Part shown: piece after piece, positions 54,017 through 62,625 of the stretch
Layout of the letters: each line of letters begins with the position of its first letter
Numbering within the stretch: the stretch's first letter is position 1
Source: Actinomyces faecalis
GTDB lineage: Bacteria > Actinomycetota > Actinomycetes > Actinomycetales > Actinomycetaceae
Direction of reading: 5' to 3'
Length of the DNA stretch: 64,000 nt
NCBI RefSeq assembly: GCF_013184985.2
Contig: NZ_CP063418.1
Location: forward strand, 1,550,001-1,614,000
Notes under the pieces: generated by a model
What the model was told of the DNA's origin: nothing
Database searches by the model: none
What the model saw: only the letters and a program-made list of their open reading frames with translations
Position numbers and translations under genes: made by a program

Positions 54017-54412
54017 GTGGGCTCCTTCGGTCTAGGTGTTGCCTGGCCCTGGCGTGCCCGCAGGATCAGGCTGTATCATTGGGTTGACGGGGTTCCCCCC
54101 CGCGTTAGCCTTGAAATAACAGGCCGCGCCTCATAGTCACCGTGTGTGGCAAAGTGGACAGTAATGCGCGGGCATTGGGGCCCCGTCATTTCGTGCGTGA
54201 CCGGAGGTTGATCTCCTCGAACCTCGCGCCGTCGTCGTGCATCGCATAGAGCGCAAGGATGTCGGCAAGTCTGAGGTCTCGCAGGGGGTGGGGCCTGGTG
54301 CTAGAATGGTCTGGAAGCGGGGGTTTCCCCCTGGGCCCGCCTTGAAATAACAGGCCGACGGCGTGTCTGCTGTCATGAACGCCCGGAAGTGGACCCCGCT
54401 TCCCCTCTGCTT
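54017..54412 (-). pseudogene. Remnant locus: two repeat elements flanking an orphan nuclease tail
   Basis: About 400 nt between the MuF stop and the scaffold gene, with no intact gene. Two copies of a repeat (minus strand 54341-54359 and 54108-54126) share GGCCTGTTATTTCAAGGC, a GCCT/AGGC hairpin, a preceding GTCCACTT and a following G-rich/C-rich hairpin, and both read ACYFKA..GGNP in one frame. Between them (about 54184-54300) is a coding remnant RDLRLADILALYAMHDDGAR then FEEINLRSRTK and stop. Its last part matches the end of the MuF C-terminal domain (MSRDGTEFDEIAL against MHDDGARFEEINL). It looks like a displaced toxin tail. Confidence 0.6.
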
Positions 54413-55741
54413 CTAGCCGGCTAGGGCTATCTCGTCGAACTCTGTTCCGTCACGTGACATGACGATGAGCCGTCGAATCTGGTTCTTTTCTCTGGTGATG
54501 TTGTAGCGCGACAACTGGCGTGCCAAGGTTTCGTGCATCTTGTGCGGCCCTAGGTCGATCACGAACACGTCCTTGCTGACACCTTGAGCCGCTGCACTCT
54601 CGACCGCACTCTTGATTCGCCCGGAGATCGATGAGTATTTGGTTCCCGTGCTCTTCAGCTCGCAGACCTGTTCCCCTTGAGTGATCCAGACGTAGTCATT
54701 CCGGGGGCGTGCCTGACGACCGGGCTCTCCGCGATCGCGACGAATCCATCGGGCACGTTCTCCGCGCGCCTCAAAGCGTTCTAGGAAGTCAATCTCGTGA
54801 GACTCAAGCACTTCCAGCGGCAGACCGTCATGAGGTTCAAGGTCACGCAGGTCAGACCTCAATCGTTGCTGCCTGGCATAGCGTTCTTCAACAGACTCAT
54901 TCGGGCCTCGCTGTCGACGCTCTTGCGCACGGAGGCGGCCTATTACGGCATCCTCCGGTGACGGTGATCCGGGTATCCTCGTCAGGAGAGTCCTGTCCGT
55001 ACTGATCGGCTGACCGTCGTCGTCCAGGGTGTCCAGGTAGTCCTTGAGCTGCTGTCGCTCCTGCTCAGTGATCCTGGCCTTGGAGGCGATGTACTGGTGG
55101 ACGTTGACCGGCTCGCCGCCCCATGCTGGCACCGCCTGGCACCGGCAGATGTCGTGAGCAGCGAAGCGCACGGACCTGGCGTCGTAGACCTCTCCTCTCC
55201 CGGCGAGCATCTTGCAGAACTTGCAGGCACCCGGGCTGGTGATGCGCTTCCATCCCTTGGCTGAGGGGTCCGCGGCCGCTGAGCGGATGACGGTCTGTCG
55301 GTCGGCGTCCAGCACCCGCTTCTCCATGGCCGCCTTGACGGCCCTGAGCGCCTGTGCCGACGCCGCCTCCGGTGAGACCCCCTTGGCGATACGGGCCTTG
55401 ATGCCGGCTGGTCCGAGCGCGTCCAGCGCCTGCTCTGCGTCGCGGATGACCTTGGCGGCCTGCAGGCCGGGCTTGAGGACCTTCATGCCCTGGCCGGTGA
55501 AGACCTTCGCCCAGTCCTGGCAGAACTCGGCGGCGATGTCCGCTGCCTGCCCCTGGTGGCTGGTCAGGGTCTCGACGGCGTGCTGCAGCCAGGCCTTGCG
55601 GGTGGCGTCAAGATTGTCCAGGTCCAGCAGCTGCCAGTGGACGTCCATCTGACGGTTGAGCTCAGCCAGGAGCTCGTCCAGAGCATCCTTGTGCCCCTTG
55701 AGGACCAGGTCCTGCGTCAGCCGCCTGGGTCTGCGGTACAT
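54413..55741 (-). CDS. MuF-type minor head protein with C-terminal PD-(D/E)XK-like nuclease domain
   Basis: 442 aa. Residues 1-210 are a MuF/phage head morphogenesis protein (SPP1 gp7-like): the diagnostic ITSPGACKFCKMLAGRGEVY (168-186) and HDICRCQAVPAW (196-207). A charged linker follows to about 310. Residues 315-442 form a separate domain with Asp349 and the ELK triad (361-363), i.e. the D...ExK pattern of PD-(D/E)XK nucleases, then KDVFVIDLGPHKMHETLARQ and a C-terminal VMSRDGTEFDEIAL, as in CdiA-CT-type toxins. This part is lower in GC than the rest. It starts in a TGATG overlap with the portal gene. Confidence 0.83.
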   Translation of the reverse strand: MYRRPRRLTQDLVLKGHKDALDELLAELNRQMDVHWQLLDLDNLDATRKAWLQHAVETLTSHQGQAADIAAEFCQDWAKVFTGQGMKVLKPGLQAAKVIRDAEQALDALGPAGIKARIAKGVSPEAASAQALRAVKAAMEKRVLDADRQTVIRSAAADPSAKGWKRITSPGACKFCKMLAGRGEVYDARSVRFAAHDICRCQAVPAWGGEPVNVHQYIASKARITEQERQQLKDYLDTLDDDGQPISTDRTLLTRIPGSPSPEDAVIGRLRAQERRQRGPNESVEERYARQQRLRSDLRDLEPHDGLPLEVLESHEIDFLERFEARGERARWIRRDRGEPGRQARPRNDYVWITQGEQVCELKSTGTKYSSISGRIKSAVESAAAQGVSKDVFVIDLGPHKMHETLARQLSRYNITREKNQIRRLIVMSRDGTEFDEIALAG

Positions 55742-57147
55742 CAGCCCTCCGCATCGGAGTCATCCGCCCCTGCCAGCACGTCAGGAGCCGCGAGCGCGGT
55801 CAGGGCCTGTGGTAGTGGGTCGATGTCGAGGCGGTCGCGGACGGCCTTGACCTGCTGCTGGGTCATGGAGGGGACCATGGGCATGAGCAGGTCGATGGGG
55901 ACGCCGGAGGCTGCGAGCTTGGTGACGCCGTCGACGACGGTGGCGAAGGACCTGGCCTCGGTGTCGCGCCAGATGACCTCGGCGCCGTGGGGGACGGCGT
56001 CGGTTCCTGCCTCGGTCTCGACGGCCAGGTGGAGGGCGAGTTCCCAGGACTCTCCGAAGGCGCGTCGTTTGGCCTCGATCTTGCGCTGCTGGGAGGCCTC
56101 GGCGGCCCACAGGGCCTCTGCGGAGAGGTTGGCCATCTCGCCGGCGATCTGGGTGGGTGAGATCTGGGCGATCTGGGCGATGTGCTGGACGATCTCGCGC
56201 AGGACGGTGTTGTAGGGCTCCAGGGAGGCCGCTGGGAGGGCGCTGGCCTTGACGTCGGTGTCGTCGAAGGCCCATACGCGTGCGGAGGAGGCCTTGAGGA
56301 CCTCGGCGGCTCCTGCGCTCCAGCCGGAGATGACCTTCTGGGGGAAGGCACCGAAGCGGGAGACGATGTGGCGGTCGAAGTTGACCTCGTTGAGAGCCCG
56401 CTGGGAGGAGATGAGGGGCTCGACCTCTCCGAGGGGGCCGGAGTCGGTGTCTCCGCCGTTGACGAAGCGGACCACCGGGCACACCGGGGTGCCGTCGTAG
56501 ACCGCGCGGTGCGCGAACGCTGCCTCGTAGTCGACGGTGGCGGCTGCGGCGACGCGGGACAGGGAGGCTGTCCGGGTGGTGGCGAGGTCGTGGGCGGGGC
56601 CGAGGTCGAGCGGGTAGACGTTCTCCTCGTCCATCAGTGCGCCGCGCAGGCGCTTGACGCGTCCGACGGTCTGGGTCCACACCTCCATGGCCACCACCGG
56701 GAAGGGGCTGACGTCGTCGTGCTCGTACAGGGCGACCAGCTGGCGCGGGGACCGGGGCATCCACTCGACAGGGCCGTCCTCCTCCAGGGGACGCTGTACG
56801 AGGTAGGAAAGGCCGTAGGTCAGGGCGGGGCGGTGGACCTCGTTCTGCCGGGCGTCCATGCGGGCCCTCTGCCACAGGTCCCAGCCGGTGGCGTCAGCAG
56901 CCTCGTCTGCGCTGCGGTAGCCCACCACCCCGAGGTTCTGGGCGAAGGTGTCGACCACCATGGAGATGACGTTGCGCTTGGAGACCTCCGCCAGGTGCTT
57001 GACGTCCTCCTCCGAGCCCTTGGGGACCTGGGGCGTGCCCGCCTGGCCGGTCAGCCAGCGGCGCAGGGCCTCGAACTGGTGCAGCTCCTCGCGGCGGACG
57101 GTCAGCATCTGGGTGATCTGCTCTCGGATCTGGGCGTCGTCCAGCAC
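55741..57147 (-). CDS. Portal protein (SPP1 gp6-like)
   Basis: 468 aa forming the dodecameric portal through which DNA enters the head. Family segments are NVISMVVDTFAQNLGVVGYR, RQLVALYEHDDVSPFP and the helical clip/wing region IAQISPTQIAGEMANLSAEA. It lies between terminase and MuF protein, the canonical order in SPP1/HK97-like packaging modules. 15 nt separate it from the terminase stop. Confidence 0.9.
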   Translation of the reverse strand: MLDDAQIREQITQMLTVRREELHQFEALRRWLTGQAGTPQVPKGSEEDVKHLAEVSKRNVISMVVDTFAQNLGVVGYRSADEAADATGWDLWQRARMDARQNEVHRPALTYGLSYLVQRPLEEDGPVEWMPRSPRQLVALYEHDDVSPFPVVAMEVWTQTVGRVKRLRGALMDEENVYPLDLGPAHDLATTRTASLSRVAAAATVDYEAAFAHRAVYDGTPVCPVVRFVNGGDTDSGPLGEVEPLISSQRALNEVNFDRHIVSRFGAFPQKVISGWSAGAAEVLKASSARVWAFDDTDVKASALPAASLEPYNTVLREIVQHIAQIAQISPTQIAGEMANLSAEALWAAEASQQRKIEAKRRAFGESWELALHLAVETEAGTDAVPHGAEVIWRDTEARSFATVVDGVTKLAASGVPIDLLMPMVPSMTQQQVKAVRDRLDIDPLPQALTALAAPDVLAGADDSDAEG

Positions 57148-57162
57148 CTGCGCTCACCTGCC

Positions 57163-58605
57163 TCACACGAAGGTCGCGCCGCCTGAGCGGCGCTTGGAGA
57201 TCCGGTCGGACATGGCCCCGTGCAGGGCCAGGGTGCACGCCACCAGGGGCGTGATGTCAGCGGCGGCGTTCTTGCGGTGCCAGGCCCACGCGTCCCCCAG
57301 GGACCGCTTGCGAGCGACCGCGAGCGCTGAGTTGAGCACCGGGGTGTCCAGGTGGCGCAGCCTGTCCTCCATGACGGCGTCGTAGAAGGCGCCGCACGAG
57401 GCTGCCATCTGGGCGGCGTCGGTGGTGGTGACCTTGACGCCCTTCTGCTGGAGCGGCTCGATGAGCGAGGCTGCTGGTCCGCGTCTGTCGATGACGACCG
57501 TGCGGATGCGTTGGCGGCCCCAGATTCCGGCGACGCGCTGGAGGATCCAGCCGACGTTGTTGCGGTTGTCGATGACCTCGACGTGCCAGCGCCCGTCCGC
57601 GCGCTGTCCTGCCACGGCCACGGACCCGGAGGTGCGGTCTGGCTGGACGTCGACCGCCAGGGCGAGGCGGTCACTGACCTGGGAGGCCATGTCGGCGCAG
57701 CGCAGCCAGGTGGCCTGGTCGATCACGGCGCTGGTGGACACCTCGTCCCACATGCCTAGCCGCTCACGGGCGAAGCCTTCCTCGCTGATGTCCTCTCGCT
57801 CGGCGGACACGGTCTTGGCTGACAGGCGGATCTGGTAGGCCGGGTTGGCCTGGGCGATCGTCGCCTCGTCGTCCAGGTCAGCGTCTGGGGCAGCGGACCA
57901 CTCGTGCCAGCAGGTGCTCGCCGTCGTACCTGACAGGGCGCCTGAGCGGAAGCGGGTGAAGACCTCGCCGTCGTTCTTCGGGCTGGGCGGGGTGCCGGTG
58001 TAGATGATCTGCGGGTTGGCCTGAGGACCTGCGGCGTTGGTCGACCGCAGCGCCTCCAGCGCCTCGTCGGTCAGGTCCTGCGCCTCGTCCAGGACGATGA
58101 CGTCGACGGTGAAGCCACGCGCCGAGTTCTTCGAGCGGGCCACGAACTCGATCTGCCCGCCGCCGGTCAGGACGATGGCCTCCTGCCCGTTGGTCCGCCG
58201 GATCTCCTTGACCATGGCAGCCAGGTCCGGGTACTTACGCGGGTTGTCGAAGTAGCCCAGGAGCCGCAGGAACGCCTTGCGGGCAGTCTTGACCTCGTGG
58301 GCGGTGTGCAGGAACGCCTCGTGCAGCATGACCATCCCGTAGACCTCACGAGCCTCCAGGATCGCGTTCTTGCCGTTCTGGCGGGGCACGGACAGGCCTG
58401 CGCGCGAGTGCGCCCACAGCCCGTCCGTCCCGGTCGCCAGCCAGTCGTCCAGGACCAGGGCCTGCCAGTCGTCCAGAACCAGCCCGTACGCCTGCAGGAG
58501 GTCGTCGGCGTCCGGCCCCTCGTCACGACTGGCGGAATCGTCTGCCACCCGTAGACGAGGCTCCTGGGCTCCGAGCGCGGTCACGACGGCGGGCTGCGAG
58601 CTCAT
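57163..58605 (-). CDS. Terminase large subunit
   Basis: 480-aa packaging motor. The ATPase domain has a Walker A-like SVPRQNGKN (72-80) and Walker B with VIVLDEAQDL (catalytic Glu within 173-176), as in HK97-type TerL. The C-terminal half is the RNase H-like nuclease with LALAVDVQPDRTSGSVAVAG and VVIDRRGPAASLIEP. The ATG lies inside the preceding gene (83-nt overlap); there is no later credible start before the ATPase domain. Confidence 0.94.
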   Translation of the reverse strand: MSSQPAVVTALGAQEPRLRVADDSASRDEGPDADDLLQAYGLVLDDWQALVLDDWLATGTDGLWAHSRAGLSVPRQNGKNAILEAREVYGMVMLHEAFLHTAHEVKTARKAFLRLLGYFDNPRKYPDLAAMVKEIRRTNGQEAIVLTGGGQIEFVARSKNSARGFTVDVIVLDEAQDLTDEALEALRSTNAAGPQANPQIIYTGTPPSPKNDGEVFTRFRSGALSGTTASTCWHEWSAAPDADLDDEATIAQANPAYQIRLSAKTVSAEREDISEEGFARERLGMWDEVSTSAVIDQATWLRCADMASQVSDRLALAVDVQPDRTSGSVAVAGQRADGRWHVEVIDNRNNVGWILQRVAGIWGRQRIRTVVIDRRGPAASLIEPLQQKGVKVTTTDAAQMAASCGAFYDAVMEDRLRHLDTPVLNSALAVARKRSLGDAWAWHRKNAAADITPLVACTLALHGAMSDRISKRRSGGATFV

Positions 58606-58837
58606 CGACCTTACTCACCGCCCCACCTGGCTTGGACTGGCCCGAGGCCTCCAACGCCTCGATCTCACGGCACACCGCCGCCAGCTGGCGTGACAGCGTG
58701 GCCACGCCGGACGGGTTCGTGCCCGGCGGCAGCAGGTCAAGCTCCTCAGCCAGCCGACGACGCTGGGCCCTGAGCATCCTCAGGCGGCTGCCGGACCTCA
58801 CCGCCGAGGCGAACGCCCTAGAACCGACCCCCATCAC
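58523..58837 (-). CDS. Putative terminase small subunit
   Basis: 104 aa, basic, with an N-terminal helical region (LRMLRAQRRRLAEELDLLPP) and a coiled-coil part (TLSRQLAAVCREIEALEASG). It has the position of TerS, directly before TerL, and the size and charge of P27-type small subunits, but lacks a clear family signature. Confidence 0.6.
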   Translation of the reverse strand: MMGVGSRAFASAVRSGSRLRMLRAQRRRLAEELDLLPPGTNPSGVATLSRQLAAVCREIEALEASGQSKPGGAVSKVDELAARRRDRARSPGASSTGGRRFRQS

Positions 58838-59031
58838 CTACCCCCGATCCAGGAGCACCACTGAGGGCCCACGAGCGCCACTGCGTCGAGCAAACGTTGA
58901 TATACCGCCGAAAAACAGGGACGGCAGGAAATCGTCCGGGGGGATGAGAATTAGAAGGCCGGGGGGATACCGGAGGCATTGCCGGGCCTGCCCCCAGGGG
59001 CCTGGCAGGGGTCACCCCCCACCCCTCACAG
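58838..59031. other. Noncoding gap between HNH and terminase genes, candidate cos region
   Basis: 194 nt without a gene, distinct in composition: a paired GGGGGGAT repeat (58918 and 58954 regions) and a CCCCCAGGGG palindrome near 58991. In HNH-containing cos phages the packaging site lies near the HNH/terminase genes. No cos can be proven from sequence. Confidence 0.35.
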
Positions 59032-59358
59032 TCACCAGACCCGCGAGGTCCGCTGCGTCACCAGGCGGTCACGGGCACCGATCCCACGGCGCGCGTTGCA
59101 CGAGCGGTGAGCAGGGCGGAGGTTGTCCACCGCGTCACTACCACCCAGCGCGTGCGGCACCACGTGGTCGGCTGTGTCCGCACCCGGCCTGCCACAGATC
59201 CAGCACACGTCCGACACCGACAGGACAGCCTCCCGGTTGCGACGGTAACGGCGGCTCCCGGTACGAGACACGCTCACCACCACCCGCGTACGAGACAGCC
59301 CCGGAGCACTGTCCGGGGCCGGTTGGGTACAGGTGTACCGCTGGCACGAGTGTGACAA
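59032..59358 (-). CDS. HNH endonuclease
   Basis: 108 aa. The HNH core is VCWICGRPGADTADHVVPHA followed by GGSDAVDNLRPAHRSCNARRG: zinc cysteines, the catalytic DH and the N...CN pair. HNH proteins encoded next to terminase genes participate in genome packaging in HK97-type phages. The N-terminus is low complexity. Confidence 0.85.
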   Translation of the reverse strand: MSHSCQRYTCTQPAPDSAPGLSRTRVVVSVSRTGSRRYRRNREAVLSVSDVCWICGRPGADTADHVVPHALGGSDAVDNLRPAHRSCNARRGIGARDRLVTQRTSRVW

Positions 59359-59373
59359 TTCGCTCCAGCCACG

Positions 59374-59622
59374 TCAAGCACCCGCCCCACGACGCGCCCG
59401 CCTGCCCCGCCGCCAGCCCACCCCGTCCGCATCCCGTACCAGCGGGAGCACCTCCGTCAGACACACCATCGCCCCACGACGAGACGGGGCGAACGGGTAG
59501 TGAACACGCACCCTGCCTCGACTGACCCACTGACGCAGTGCCGCGCTGGTCAGCACCGGCACCTGCTCCAGCACCTCGGCGTAGGTGCACCACTCGTCCC
59601 CGTACTCGTCGACGACGATCAC
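59374..59622 (-). CDS. Small HTH-like protein
   Basis: 82 aa. A MerR/excisionase-like winged helix is suggested by WCTYAEVLEQVPVLTSAALR and QWVSRGRVRVHY, ending in an Arg-rich tail. Could be a DNA-binding regulator of late genes. It overlaps the preceding gene by four bases. Confidence 0.55.
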   Translation of the reverse strand: MIVVDEYGDEWCTYAEVLEQVPVLTSAALRQWVSRGRVRVHYPFAPSRRGAMVCLTEVLPLVRDADGVGWRRGRRARRGAGA

Positions 59623-60404
59623 ACGCCCTCCACAGCCTCAGCCTCGGCCTCGGCACGAGCGAGGACCAGCGCGCGCTGCCTCGTCACCGCCCACTCGGAC
59701 TCCGACAGGACCAGGCCGCACACCCGGCACCTGGCCGTCTCGTCCGCCCCGGCCACAGGCGGCGGGGACACCAGCAGCGACACGCACCCGCACCCCGGGC
59801 ACGCCACACAGGTGCGCCGCTCCACCTGCTCCATCGGAAACATCCGCAGCGCCCGGCCGGTGGCGGTAGCCAGGTCCTCCAGCATCGCGCCGGCCCACGG
59901 CTGGCTGGCGCACCACGGCAGGTGCCCATCCAGCCAGGCCACCAGCTCACGCGTGGCACCCGGACGGGCCGGGCCTATCGGCTCCCGGCTCCCGTCCCTG
60001 TCCGGCTCGGTCCACCTGGTCCCGCCCTCGGGCAGGCTCAGACCACGCTCAGCGGCAACCTCGACGCACCAGGAGGCCAGCAGGGCGTGCAGGTCGTCGA
60101 GCACCCCCACGGCCGCCGGGTAGAGGCTGGACTCCCCCGGTCTCCCGTGACCAGCACCCGCGTGGCCCATGGGCGAGGACAGGGACGGCTGCCCCATCGC
60201 GGCCAGGTGGTCAGCCAGGGAGGGCATGGTGCGCACCAGGGACTGGAGCCGTCCCCAGCAGCGTCCGCACAGGCACCCGTACTCCGCCGGCCTAGGCAGG
60301 CAGCCTGCGCACTCCACCGCCCGCCCGTGGCGGTCGGTCGTGGTGCCGTCACAGCCGGTCAGGTGCTCACCACGCAAGGCGCACCCGCATACGCACATGG
60401 TCAT
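59619..60404 (-). CDS. Zinc-finger-rich phage protein
   Basis: 261 aa, beginning MTMCVCGCALRGEHL. Clusters of cysteines are found at the N-terminus (CVCGCALRGEHLTGCDG; CAGCLPRPAEYGCLCGRCW) and near the C-terminus (CVACPGCGCVSLL; CRVCGLVLSESEWAV), so it probably binds two or more zinc ions. The start overlaps the replication-type gene by one base (TGATG); a longer frame upstream is unsupported. Actinophages often carry such a protein near the replication genes; the function is unknown. Confidence 0.6.
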   Translation of the reverse strand: MTMCVCGCALRGEHLTGCDGTTTDRHGRAVECAGCLPRPAEYGCLCGRCWGRLQSLVRTMPSLADHLAAMGQPSLSSPMGHAGAGHGRPGESSLYPAAVGVLDDLHALLASWCVEVAAERGLSLPEGGTRWTEPDRDGSREPIGPARPGATRELVAWLDGHLPWCASQPWAGAMLEDLATATGRALRMFPMEQVERRTCVACPGCGCVSLLVSPPPVAGADETARCRVCGLVLSESEWAVTRQRALVLARAEAEAEAVEGV

Positions 60405-61735
60405 CAGCCCATCTCCTCCTCGTAGCCGCACATCCGGCAAGGCAGCCGGTCACCGTGCTCAGGACAGACCTGTCCTGGCCTGGGCTTCTTCCTGCCCCTG
60501 CGACGCCGACGGTGTCCCTTCCGGGGCCCTGCCGTGCCCTGCCCTGCCTCTTCCTGGCCCTGCCTTGCCTCTTCCTGGCCCTGCCCTGCCTTGCCCTGCC
60601 CTGCCGGGCGGGAGAGCGCGTCGGCCGCACGCGGGCCCGTACGCGCGCCCGCGCGTGGGCCCGTACGCGCGCGCGAGGCACCCTCCTCCGGCCAGGCAGT
60701 CGCCGAGGCGGTGCTGGGGGCATCATCGGACTCATGCTGGTCAGCAGCGGGAGCGATGCCAGTACGGCTCTCAGAACCGATCTGGGAGTCGTGTGCGGGC
60801 ACACGGGTGCCGTCAGACGCCTGGGCCCCCGCGAACGCTCCACGGGCCTGCCAGGCCTGCTCCTGGGTGCCTGTGGGCACACTGCTCCCACCCCTCTCGG
60901 GCAGGGACGGCTCCCACCGCCCGGCGTCGTCCGGCTCAGCAGACCCCTCAGCGGGGTGCGATCCACGGTCGTCGCCGGGGACAGCCTGGCCAGGTGGGAG
61001 CGTGGACCACGCCTGCTCCAGGAGATCGGCTGGCCCCTGGTCGGGGCGCGATCGATCCTGGTCTCGGCGGGCCAGCGCTGCCGCGTGGGCCGGCGTCGGG
61101 TGAAAGCTCATCCCCGCCTGGGAGGCGGAGCGGTTGCCCTTGGAGCGGTTGCACTCGTGGCACGAGACGGCGACCCCGTCCAGGCCCATGGGCCTGGCGA
61201 AGACGTGGTCCATCTCCGGGCGCAGCGGACCCTGGCGCGTGTCTCTGCGCACCAGGCGCTGACAGTACGCGCACAAGGCGGTCTCGACGTCGCCGTCACG
61301 AGCCCGTGGGAGCCGATCACGCTCCCACACCGCGTCGTGCAGCGTGGAGTCCTTCCTCTCGGTCTGCAGCGCCCTACGCAGACGGTCCTGGGCGCCGGTG
61401 CGCTGGGACCATTCCCGCCACGAGTGGAACGACCACTGCCCAGGCCTGGGCCGTGGACAGCGCTCACCCTGGTCACAGTAGTGGTCGTGGTCGTGCCACA
61501 GCCCCACCTCCACCAGGGCCTGAGCGGCCTGCTCGACACTCGGGTCAGGCATCACCGAGTACAGGTCGACCCGGTCCAGGACACCGTCGGCGTAGGCCGC
61601 TCGCAGCCTGCTGCCCATCAGCACCCACAGGTAGCCGGCCATGAAGGCGACCGGGTCACCGGCGAGCCCTCGACGAATCAGCACCTGGTGCTTGGGGTGC
61701 ACGTGCGCCTGGTCGTCGACATTGAAGAAGCTCAA
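60404..61735 (-). CDS. Replication-type protein with HNH domain and repetitive C-terminus
   Basis: 443 aa. The N-terminal ~130 residues (HVHPKHQVLIRRGLAGDPVA; DGVLDRVDLYSVMPDPSVEQ) resemble the N-terminus of phage replication/helicase-loader proteins of actinobacteria. An HNH core follows: CAYCQRL, MDHVFARPMGLDG and SCHECNRSKGNRSA (about 153-205). The C-terminal half is disordered, with repeated GQGQEEARQGQEEAGQG and RTGPRAGARTGPRA, and ends in a small CPEHGDRLPCRMCG zinc knuckle. Encoded between SSB-linked and packaging genes. Initiation of phage replication is likely but not proven. Confidence 0.7.
   Translation of the reverse strand: MSFFNVDDQAHVHPKHQVLIRRGLAGDPVAFMAGYLWVLMGSRLRAAYADGVLDRVDLYSVMPDPSVEQAAQALVEVGLWHDHDHYCDQGERCPRPRPGQWSFHSWREWSQRTGAQDRLRRALQTERKDSTLHDAVWERDRLPRARDGDVETALCAYCQRLVRRDTRQGPLRPEMDHVFARPMGLDGVAVSCHECNRSKGNRSASQAGMSFHPTPAHAAALARRDQDRSRPDQGPADLLEQAWSTLPPGQAVPGDDRGSHPAEGSAEPDDAGRWEPSLPERGGSSVPTGTQEQAWQARGAFAGAQASDGTRVPAHDSQIGSESRTGIAPAADQHESDDAPSTASATAWPEEGASRARTGPRAGARTGPRAADALSRPAGQGKAGQGQEEARQGQEEAGQGTAGPRKGHRRRRRGRKKPRPGQVCPEHGDRLPCRMCGYEEEMG
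60530..60672. repeat. Tandem repeats inside the replication-type gene
   Basis: Two adjacent 21-bp units TGCCTCTTCCTGGCCCTGCC (60545 and 60566) inside a longer CCCTGCC array, then two copies of GGGCCCGTACGCGCGC (60633 and 60657) 24 bp apart. Repeats within a replication initiator gene recall the iterons of lambdoid origins. Confidence 0.5.
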
Positions 61736-61813
61736 CTAACTCTCCTGGGCAGACGGGCAGACAAGGACGGAATCAAGTAGGCGGCGGAGGCCGGGCGGTG
61801 CCGAGTGGGGGTG

Positions 61814-62023
61814 TCACAGGACGGCTCTCCAGATCTCCACGAGCGCCAGGACCCCCAGGGAGACGATGACGGAGCCGGCCACAGCCATCAGGAGGTAGCC
61901 GATGGCCGCACCCAGCACGGACCCGCCCGTACGGGTGGCGGGCTGCGGCGTCGGAGCGTCGTCGAGGGCGTCGAGGCGGTCGGCGATGGTGCGTAGGAGC
62001 TCGGCGTCGTCGTGCGTGCTCAT
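61814..62023 (-). CDS. Small membrane protein after ssb
   Basis: 69 aa. Acidic N-terminus ([20 protein letters not shown]) and one C-terminal membrane helix ([20 protein letters not shown]). ATG 62023 overlaps the ssb stop by four bases. The longer frame to 62197 lies within ssb. Unknown role. Confidence 0.55.
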   Translation of the reverse strand: MSTHDDAELLRTIADRLDALDDAPTPQPATRTGGSVLGAAIGYLLMAVAGSVIVSLGVLALVEIWRAVL

Positions 62024-62625
62024 GGGTGTGTCCTCTCGGGGTCTAGCAAGGGCGGCTCGTCGCCGAATGAGGTGGCTCCTGCGGTGGCCCAGGGGTCGTC
62101 CGGGGTGCCACCAGGCGGGGCCTGGTAGGAACCGGAACTCTGCTGCTGTGCTTGCGGCTGGCCGCCGGCACCTGGCTGAGTCGGCGGCTGTCCCCACGCC
62201 TGGGACGCGTCAGGACTGCGGTAGCCCTGGGTGGCGGCAGTGTGCCCGCCAGCCTGCGCACGGTCCGCCCGCTGGACCTCAGCCTTGGCGTACCGCAGTG
62301 AGGGACCAACCTCGTCAACCTGCATCTCCACCACCGTGCGGGACACCCCCTGACGGTCGGTGTAGGAACGCTGGGCCAGCCGCCCCTGCGCGATCACGCG
62401 CATACCCTTACGCAGCGACTCCGCCACGTGATCGGCAACGTCTCTCCATACCGTGCAGCGCATGAACAGCGCCTGCCCTTCCTGCCACTGGCCCGCCTGC
62501 CGGTCGAAGACCCGCGGCGTCGAGGCGATCGTGAACGCGGCCACCGCCACCCCAGACGCGGTGAAGCGCAGCTCAGGGTCCGCAGTCAGGTTCCCGATGA
62601 TCGTGATAACGGTGTCCCCAGCCAT
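62020..62625 (-). CDS. ssb: Single-stranded DNA-binding protein
   Basis: 201 aa. OB fold with [40 protein letters not shown] and [10 protein letters not shown], all typical of bacterial SSB, followed by a Gln/Gly/Pro-rich tail. The tail ends [16 protein letters not shown] rather than the canonical DDDIPF tip, so interactions with host SSB partners may differ. Placed in the replication block of the prophage. Confidence 0.93.
   Translation of the reverse strand: MAGDTVITIIGNLTADPELRFTASGVAVAAFTIASTPRVFDRQAGQWQEGQALFMRCTVWRDVADHVAESLRKGMRVIAQGRLAQRSYTDRQGVSRTVVEMQVDEVGPSLRYAKAEVQRADRAQAGGHTAATQGYRSPDASQAWGQPPTQPGAGGQPQAQQQSSGSYQAPPGGTPDDPWATAGATSFGDEPPLLDPERTHP

Noticed and set aside
54137..54376. 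A 79-codon minus-strand ORF between the MuF gene and the scaffold gene, considered as an immunity protein
   Set aside because: Its second half is out of frame with the clearly protein-like remnant (RDLRLADIL...), it crosses hairpin structures, and it has no good ribosome site. I interpret the region as a remnant instead.
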